Shown here piece after piece: positions 40,198-45,219 of a stretch of 45,219 nucleotides of DNA. Position numbers and translations under genes: made by a program. Source of the stretch: an uncultured Collinsella sp. GTDB lineage: Bacteria; Actinomycetota; Coriobacteriia; Coriobacteriales; Coriobacteriaceae. The stretch is taken from assembly GCA_900549135.1 (NCBI GenBank), contig URNI01000002.1, positions 1 through 45,219 on the forward strand. The letters run 5' to 3'. Below the pieces are notes generated by a model, which had not been told where the DNA came from, did not search any database, and saw only the letters and a program-made list of their open reading frames with translations. How positions within the stretch are numbered: position 1 is the stretch's first letter; each line of letters starts with the position of its first letter.

Positions 40198-40653
40198 CTA
40201 CTTGTTGGGGAAGGAATAACCTTCGACTGTCACGTGCAGTACCACGACGCGGGGATCCGCGGCATCGGCCACGACACGGTAGGCCTCGTCAATTTCGACG
40301 ACGGCAACGCCGCCGGCGGGAATCGTCACGGTCTCCCCCGTACCCTCAAAGCGCTCGCGATCATCGATATCGCTGTAGGCGCGCGTACAGGTAAGATCGG
40401 CCTTGGAAGCCACCTCAACGGTCAGATTGCCGTCGAGCGGGGCGAGCACGGCATGGTAGCGACGGTGACCGACCAGATCGGCAGTAGCCGCCTCGTGGGC
40501 GTTCACCCACCAATACACCAGCGAGTCGCCGATAGAGTACGCCACATCGTGCTGCAGTTCAGAAACGCCGTCGAGTGCCTGACCGGTACGCATCCACTTC
40601 TTGACGGACTTCATCTGGGCGTCGAAATCGGCACGCGAGTTAAAGATATGCAT
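40198..40653 (-). CDS. ebgC: EbgC-like YhcH/YjgK/YiaL (DUF386) beta-galactosidase subunit
   Basis: A 151-residue cupin-like protein (MHIFNSRADFDAQMKSVKKWM ... VGHRRYHAVLAPLDGNLTVEVASKADL). The DUF386 family includes EbgC (149 residues in E. coli), the small subunit needed for full activity of EbgA. It starts 3 nt behind the ebgA stop, with AAGGAGG inside the ebgA end, so the subunits are translated together. Other DUF386 members handle uronates or sialic acid; the coupling to a GH2 gene makes EbgC the best name. Confidence 0.88.
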   Translation of the reverse strand: MHIFNSRADFDAQMKSVKKWMRTGQALDGVSELQHDVAYSIGDSLVYWWVNAHEAATADLVGHRRYHAVLAPLDGNLTVEVASKADLTCTRAYSDIDDRERFEGTGETVTIPAGGVAVVEIDEAYRVVADAADPRVVVLHVTVEGYSFPNK

Positions 40654-40656
40654 GAC

Positions 40657-43600
40657 TTATGCCTCCTTAATGGGTGCCAGCGCCTGAGCCAGATCGGCAG
40701 ACGTCAGCGGTCGCAGGGACACCTCAAAGCTGAAGCTCTCAAAACGGGTGCGATAGGAATCGAGCACCTCGGAACCCCAAGAGTTCGAGCCAAGGCCGAG
40801 CAGCTGGTCGTTGATGTTGACCGTAACCGTTTCGCCCGGGACAAGATCGTAGACATGCTTGGCGTTATCGATAGCCTCGCAGCTATAGGGCCATGCGGAG
40901 AACGAGAACGGATTGGAAGCGGCGTCGCTCGGACGCGTCACGACCAGACCGTCACCGTGGCTGGAGCGCAGGGCGACCCAGCGGGTACCCTCGCGGTTGG
41001 CGCAGTCCTGGGGCATAACGTAGGGCATGAACATGTCGTCGACCGTAGTGCGGTAATGACCGACCGGGTTGGCGCGCAGCGAGTCCGGATAGTTCTCGCC
41101 CGGGCCGTGGCCATACCACTCGACGGCACGATCACAACCGGGAACCTCGAAGGAGATGCCGATGCGCGGGATAATGTCCGAATAGTCGCCGTAGGGCTCG
41201 CCGGAAACCTTGAGGTCGACGCGGCCACTCGGAAGCACGGTATAGACGAGCTCGACGCGCATGCCGAACGCGCGGACGGGAGGAGCGATACGCTGGCTCA
41301 CGGTAACGACGACCGCATTGCCGTCCTGCTTCCAAGAAACCTTGCGGGTGGACGTCTGCATTACATCGATGAAGTTATCCTTCCACAGGGAGTCGTACTC
41401 CTGAGCGTGGTTATCGACGAGCGGATGCCAAAAACCAACCTGGGGACCAGAGGCCATGACGTCACGGCCGGATGCCTTCCACTTGCTCACGGTGCCGTTT
41501 ACCTTGCTGAAGGTCAGCTCGCCGTTGAGGGAGTGAATGCGAATCTCCTGCTCAGTCTCCTCGACCGTAAGCTCAGGACGAGCTGGGGCGGCGATGGCCG
41601 GCGCCGGATGGTTTGCGATGGCAAACTGGCTTGCACCCAGCTGGAACATCGGCTCGCACCAGACGTGAGCGGCCATGGTGTAGGCGCGCACGGTCAGCAG
41701 GGTCTCGCCTACCGCGGCCTCGCGAATCACCAGCGGAAGCTGGACGGACTCGCCGGGGGCAACCGCACCGGGTATGAGCGTCTTGCGGCAGACCACGTCG
41801 CCGTCCACCAGGGTCTCCGCCGACAGGCAAACATCCTCGAGGGTGGTAAACCAGCGCTTGTTGGTGACAGTCAGCTCGCCCGCCTCGGCGTCATAAGCCA
41901 TGCGAACCGGGCAGATGACCTGGCCGTACTCGGTAAGGCCCGGGCTCGGCTGCTGCCAGGGGAACACCATGCCATCGATGCAGAAGTTGCTGTTGTTGGG
42001 GTAATCGCCGTTGTCGCCGCCATACATATCGTAGGCAATGCCGTCCTCGGTCACAGCAGCCAGACCGTGGTCGCACCATTCCCAGATAAACTGGCCTTGG
42101 ATGCAATCCCAGCGATCGAAGACCTCCTGATACTCGGACAGGCCTCCGGGGCCGTTGCCCATGGAGTGACCGTACTCGCAGTTGATGCGCGGCTTGGGGA
42201 ATGGATGCTCACCAAAGTCGTTCATCTGCGACACGCGGGAGTACATGGTGGAGATAACGTCGACGGTATCGGCGTTGCGATCCTCCTCGTAATGGACCGG
42301 ACGACCATCGAGCTCGTGAGCCTTGGCGTACATCGCGCGGATGTTGCAGCCATAGCCGCTCTCGTTGCCCATCGACCACATAATGATGCAGGCGTGATTG
42401 CGCTCCTGCATCACCAGGCGCTCAATGCGGTCGACGTAGGCCGGCTCCCATGCCGGGTCGTCGGTGACCAGGGCGATATTGCCGATATTCTCGAAGCCGT
42501 GGCTCTCCATATCGGTCTCGGCGACCAGCATGATGCCATACTCGTCGCACAGCTCGTAAAAGCGCGGGTCGTTGGCGTAGTGGGACGTGCGCACCGCGTT
42601 GATGTTGTGCTGCTTCATGAGCTCCAGGTCGCGGCGCATGCGATCGAGGCCCACGGCGCGGCCCTTGTGATCGTCGTGATCGTGGCGGTTGACGCCATGC
42701 ATCTTAAAGTAAGTGCCGTTGAGGTAGATATGATTGCCCTCGACCGTCACCTCGGCAAGACCCTGGCGATGCGGGACGTACTCGCTGACCTGGTCACCGT
42801 CGTAGACCTCAAACGTAAGGTCGTAGAGGAAGGGGTCCTCGGGATTCCAGAAGTGGGCATCGGTCACGCCGCACTCGGCATGGCCGTCGACGCACTCGCC
42901 CGCAGCCACCACGTTCTCGCCATCGCTGAGCGTAAACACAACGCGGGAAGAGCCCTCGGCAACCGTATCGAGCGTAATCAGAGCGGTATCGCCCTCGCGG
43001 TGCGTGCGGAACCTAAAGTCGACCAGGTGCGCGGCGGGACGCTGCATAAGGTACACATCGCGGAAGATGCCCGAGGCCCACCACATATCCTGGTCCTCGA
43101 TATAGCTGCCATCGCTGTACTGCAGGACCTTGACCGCAAACAGGTTGTCGCCCTCGACAAGCGCGTCGGTCACGTCGAACTCGGCAGACAGGCGCGAACC
43201 CTTGGTCATGCCGATATACTGACCGTTGACGTACAGCTCGCCATAGCTCTCGATGCCGTCGAAGCGAATGATCTCGCGAGCGCCAGCAGGAACGGCGGGA
43301 AGGTTGACGATGCGCTGGTAGACGCCCGTGGGGTCGTCGGAGGGAACGAACGGCTGATCAACCGGGAACGGGAAACCCTCGTCGGTGTAGGCAAGGTTGC
43401 CATAGCCGTCCACCTGCCACAGGTGCGGAACCTCCACGTGATCCCACTCGGGCTTGTACGTGGAGAGTTCCTCGTTGGAGACGGCAGCGGGGCCCTCAAA
43501 GAGGCGGAACTGCCACGAGCCGGACAGCTGGACAAACCCGCGCGACAGCTCGCGGCTGTACGTTGCAGCGAGATCGGCGGTCTCGTAACCCATAAAGTAC

Positions 43601-43665
43601 GCATGGGGTGCCAGGCGGTTCCTGTGGGTGAGCGCTTGGTTTTCCCAATCGTTAATGGCGTCCAT
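40657..43665 (-). CDS. ebgA: GH2 beta-galactosidase (EbgA type)
   Basis: A 1002-residue glycoside hydrolase. It begins INDWENQALTHRNRLAPHAYFMGYE, the typical LacZ/EbgA start. The jelly-roll, immunoglobulin-like and TIM-barrel domains follow in order. The acid/base Glu is in MWSMGNESGYG (about residue 435) and the nucleophile Glu in QGQFIWEWCDHG (about 520). NAVRTSHYANDPRFYELCDEYG is the GH2 barrel signature. The C-terminal Bgal_small_N domain spans the last 280 residues. Length is close to E. coli EbgA (1030). It is cytoplasmic and hydrolyses lactose or other beta-galactosides such as galactan fragments of pectin. AAGGAG lies 8 nt before the ATG. Controlled by the CAACCGGTTG operators and the divergent LacI gene. 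Confidence 0.95.
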   Translation of the reverse strand: MDAINDWENQALTHRNRLAPHAYFMGYETADLAATYSRELSRGFVQLSGSWQFRLFEGPAAVSNEELSTYKPEWDHVEVPHLWQVDGYGNLAYTDEGFPFPVDQPFVPSDDPTGVYQRIVNLPAVPAGAREIIRFDGIESYGELYVNGQYIGMTKGSRLSAEFDVTDALVEGDNLFAVKVLQYSDGSYIEDQDMWWASGIFRDVYLMQRPAAHLVDFRFRTHREGDTALITLDTVAEGSSRVVFTLSDGENVVAAGECVDGHAECGVTDAHFWNPEDPFLYDLTFEVYDGDQVSEYVPHRQGLAEVTVEGNHIYLNGTYFKMHGVNRHDHDDHKGRAVGLDRMRRDLELMKQHNINAVRTSHYANDPRFYELCDEYGIMLVAETDMESHGFENIGNIALVTDDPAWEPAYVDRIERLVMQERNHACIIMWSMGNESGYGCNIRAMYAKAHELDGRPVHYEEDRNADTVDVISTMYSRVSQMNDFGEHPFPKPRINCEYGHSMGNGPGGLSEYQEVFDRWDCIQGQFIWEWCDHGLAAVTEDGIAYDMYGGDNGDYPNNSNFCIDGMVFPWQQPSPGLTEYGQVICPVRMAYDAEAGELTVTNKRWFTTLEDVCLSAETLVDGDVVCRKTLIPGAVAPGESVQLPLVIREAAVGETLLTVRAYTMAAHVWCEPMFQLGASQFAIANHPAPAIAAPARPELTVEETEQEIRIHSLNGELTFSKVNGTVSKWKASGRDVMASGPQVGFWHPLVDNHAQEYDSLWKDNFIDVMQTSTRKVSWKQDGNAVVVTVSQRIAPPVRAFGMRVELVYTVLPSGRVDLKVSGEPYGDYSDIIPRIGISFEVPGCDRAVEWYGHGPGENYPDSLRANPVGHYRTTVDDMFMPYVMPQDCANREGTRWVALRSSHGDGLVVTRPSDAASNPFSFSAWPYSCEAIDNAKHVYDLVPGETVTVNINDQLLGLGSNSWGSEVLDSYRTRFESFSFEVSLRPLTSADLAQALAPIKEA

Positions 43666-43700
43666 GGTGATGCTCCTTCATCATCGTAGTGATTCTTGTG

Positions 43701-43797
43701 CAACCGGTTGTCCTTATCTTACGGGCGATGCAAAAAACTGTGCAACCGGTTGTCCGCTGAACGGTCGATTTGGCCGGGTTAACGGTGCAACCGGTTG
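43701..43797 (-). promoter_or_regulatory. Promoter of ebgAC with three CAACCGGTTG operators
   Basis: The perfect palindrome CAACCGGTTG occurs at 43701-43710, 43743-43752 and 43788-43797, centres 42 and 45 bp apart. Minus-strand -35 TTGCAC at 43740-43745 overlaps the middle site, and -10 TAAGAT is at 43716-43721, spacer 18. The first site lies directly behind the -10. The sequence differs from the pectin operator, so a separate repressor, the adjacent LacI-type protein, is expected. Confidence 0.85.
43758..43785 (-). promoter_or_regulatory. 28-bp direct-repeat promoter element, copy 6
   Basis: Begins TGAACGGTCGATTT and ends TTAACGG. It lies between operators two and three and begins 12 bp upstream of the ebgA -35. 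Confidence 0.7.
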
Positions 43798-44041
43798 TAC
43801 AATCGCAACACTTATGTCACCCTGAGTATCGAAACTCAGCACAAGACATCGTTCTTAAGCTCGTAGGCAACCTCCACGCCCGCTGATATCTCACCCACAC
43901 GAGACGTATTCGATTTCGGCTTGGTTGCAAAACGACACCGGTCACCGGATATCATGAACGCTGTTCAGGCGCACTATAGTAAGCTGTATCCGCACTAGCC
44001 CGTATCAGTGACAACATCGACCGCATTTTCCAGGAGACGCC

Positions 44042-45058
44042 ATGACACAACCAGTTCGCACCGCACCTACGCTTGCCGAGGTTGCCGCAGCTGCCGGCGT
44101 GTCGCGCTCCACGGCATCGCGCGCCCTCAACGATTCGCCCCGCATTAGCGAGGAAACCAAAAAGCGCGTCCGCGCGGCGGCCAAGGAAGTCAATTTTGTC
44201 CCCAACGCTCGTGGCCGAGCGCTCGCTGTCGGGCGCACGGAAATCATCGCCGTGCTCGTGACCGAGCCTCTGAGTGAACTCTTCAGCGACCCCACCTATA
44301 GCGAGTTTTTGAGCGGCATTACCGAGGAACTGTCGGAGTTGTCCTATCTGCCCGTTATCTTGCAGGCGTCTTCTACGCATGAGCGCAACCGCGCACGCGA
44401 GCACTTTGAGCGCCGCTCGTTCGACGCCGTGATCGACGTCTCTCCCTACAAAGGCAGCGAGCTGCTCGAGGTGCTGCGCGAGCTGGGCGTACCCACCGTG
44501 TTGTGCGGCCAGCTCGAGGGCCACCCCTATCGCGATGTGTTCTCGACGGTCTACTCTGACGACGAAGAGGGCGGACATTTTGCGGCACTCGCCATGAAGG
44601 ATCGCGGGCGCAAAGATATCGTCGCCGTGTTGGGACCGCAAGACAACCCCGCTGTTGTCGACCGCCTGCGCGGCTACCGCGCCGTCTTGGGCGAAGACCT
44701 CCCAGACGCAAACGTTATCTATACCGGCTGGAACAGCGGAGACGGCTATCAGGCCATGCACCAGATCCTCGCGCGCGAGATTGCTTTCGATGGCGTGCTC
44801 TGCGGATCGGACCGTATCGCGGCTGGCGTCATCACCGCACTCAACGAGGCAGGCCTATCCGTTCCTGCGGACGTTTCTGTCGTCGGCTTCGACGATCACG
44901 AGATTGCGGCGCGCTGCGTCCCCGCGCTCACGACCGTCCGCCAGCCCCTGCGCGAAGAAGGACACATGGCCGCCAACATTGCGCTCGACATGATCAAGGG
45001 TGCCGAGCCCACCACCACCGTCATGCACATGCAGCTCGTTCAGAGAGACTCGCTATAA
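44042..45058 (+). CDS. LacI-family regulator of ebgAC (EbgR-like)
   Basis: A 338-residue repressor. Helix-turn-helix and hinge: PTLAEVAAAAGVSRSTASRALNDSPRISEETKKRVRAAAKEVNFVPNARGRAL (about 9-61). The sugar-binding half follows the PF13377 pattern with GPQDNPAVVDRLRGYRAVL, DGVLCGSDRIAAGVITALNEAGLSVPADVSVVGFDD and a late LTTVRQP. GGAG lies 6 nt before the ATG. It is divergent from ebgA across 376 bp; the three operators cluster at the ebgA side, so ebgAC is the main target. The gap 43798-44041 otherwise shows only a possible -10 (TATAGT, 43975-43980) for this gene. Confidence 0.92.
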   Translation: MTQPVRTAPTLAEVAAAAGVSRSTASRALNDSPRISEETKKRVRAAAKEVNFVPNARGRALAVGRTEIIAVLVTEPLSELFSDPTYSEFLSGITEELSELSYLPVILQASSTHERNRAREHFERRSFDAVIDVSPYKGSELLEVLRELGVPTVLCGQLEGHPYRDVFSTVYSDDEEGGHFAALAMKDRGRKDIVAVLGPQDNPAVVDRLRGYRAVLGEDLPDANVIYTGWNSGDGYQAMHQILAREIAFDGVLCGSDRIAAGVITALNEAGLSVPADVSVVGFDDHEIAARCVPALTTVRQPLREEGHMAANIALDMIKGAEPTTTVMHMQLVQRDSL

Positions 45059-45064
45059 GAAACT

Positions 45065-45109
45065 GGGGCAGGCTTTCCGCCAAACAGTTGTTGCGGAAAG
45101 CCTGTCCCG
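45065..45109 (+). terminator. Hairpin 1 behind the EbgR-like gene
   Basis: Arms GGGGCAGGCTTTCCGC and GCGGAAAGCCTGTCCC, 17 nt from the stop codon region; no strong T-run. It is similar in plan to the next hairpin. Confidence 0.6.
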
Positions 45110-45125
45110 TTTGAGCGCTCATTCT

Positions 45126-45169
45126 GGGGCACAGTTTCCGTTAGACAGCTCAACCGGAAACTGTGCCCC
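45126..45169 (+). terminator. Hairpin 2 behind the EbgR-like gene
   Basis: Perfect 15-bp arms GGGGCACAGTTTCCG and CGGAAACTGTGCCCC, then ATTATTTTG. A further related start (CTGGGTCGCGCTTTCCC) is cut by the window end. Confidence 0.7.
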
Positions 45170-45219
45170 ATTATTTTGCCGAATACTGGGTCGCGCTTTC
45201 CCAGAGGACCCCCTTTGGG

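Noticed and set aside
39040..43689. A very long open frame on the + strand opposite ebgA, ebgC and the permease
   Set aside because: It is the antisense shadow of GC-rich genes. The minus-strand genes have full domains, active-site motifs and ribosome sites; the + frame has low-complexity Gly/Ala/His/Val composition and no recognisable domain.

Overview
The window is a stretch of chromosome from a high-GC anaerobic gut actinobacterium. Gene content and style fit a Coriobacteriia species, most likely Collinsella: intracellular pectin and hexuronate catabolism, an ebgAC beta-galactosidase, a feoA-feoA-feoB operon, GntP and GPH carriers, and abundant intergenic palindromes. The species is an inference from gene style, not from a marker gene.

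Left part (1-8.8 kb). A GntR/FCD regulator faces a YczE-like membrane protein gene that has a long, structured leader. An AAA-type ATPase gene follows, with a 10-bp tandem repeat array in front of it. Next comes the scar of an integrative element: a decayed tyrosine integrase, direct repeats like integrase arm sites, and the 3' half of a tRNA(CAU) gene with its terminator. To the right lie an O6-methylguanine methyltransferase-like protein, a CBS-domain protein coupled to a DHA2-type MFS exporter, and an ArsC/YffB-like protein without any cysteine.

Centre (8.8-34.2 kb). This is a large sugar-acid and pectin locus. It opens with an IlvD/Edd-type dehydratase, a GntP permease and a divergent FadR-type regulator. 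A short-chain dehydrogenase and an RpiB-type isomerase follow, resembling the DhuD/DhuI route for unsaturated uronates. Two flavoproteins (an Old Yellow Enzyme type and a GltD type) come next. Then come a TIM-barrel isomerase, a GH105 unsaturated uronyl hydrolase, an SGNH esterase, a CE8 pectin methylesterase fused to a second alpha/beta-hydrolase esterase, another alpha/beta-hydrolase, a GH28 polygalacturonase and a GPH symporter. The locus ends with the operon uxaC-uxaB-uxaA and a LacI-family regulator. None of the polysaccharide enzymes has a visible signal peptide. The picture is uptake of already cut, partly unsaturated and esterified oligogalacturonides, removal of esters, hydrolysis inside the cell, and conversion to 2-keto-3-deoxygluconate. 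No pectate lyase, KDG kinase or KDPG aldolase is present here. About ten palindromes of the type GGTGAACGTTCACC mark the regulon of the LacI protein.

Right part (34.2-45.2 kb). Ferrous iron uptake genes (two feoA, feoB, a FeoB-associated Cys-rich protein), an HPr-like protein with Asp at position 46, an APC-family amino acid permease, and ebgA-ebgC with a divergent LacI-type regulator and three CAACCGGTTG operators.

Beyond the genes, the window holds several kinds of repeated non-coding DNA: a 28-bp direct-repeat element with six copies, five of them upstream of sugar-gene promoters controlled by different regulators and one overlapping an operator; a 67-bp palindrome present four times with compensatory arm changes; and two MITE-like elements of about 200 bp with 31-32 bp inverted ends.
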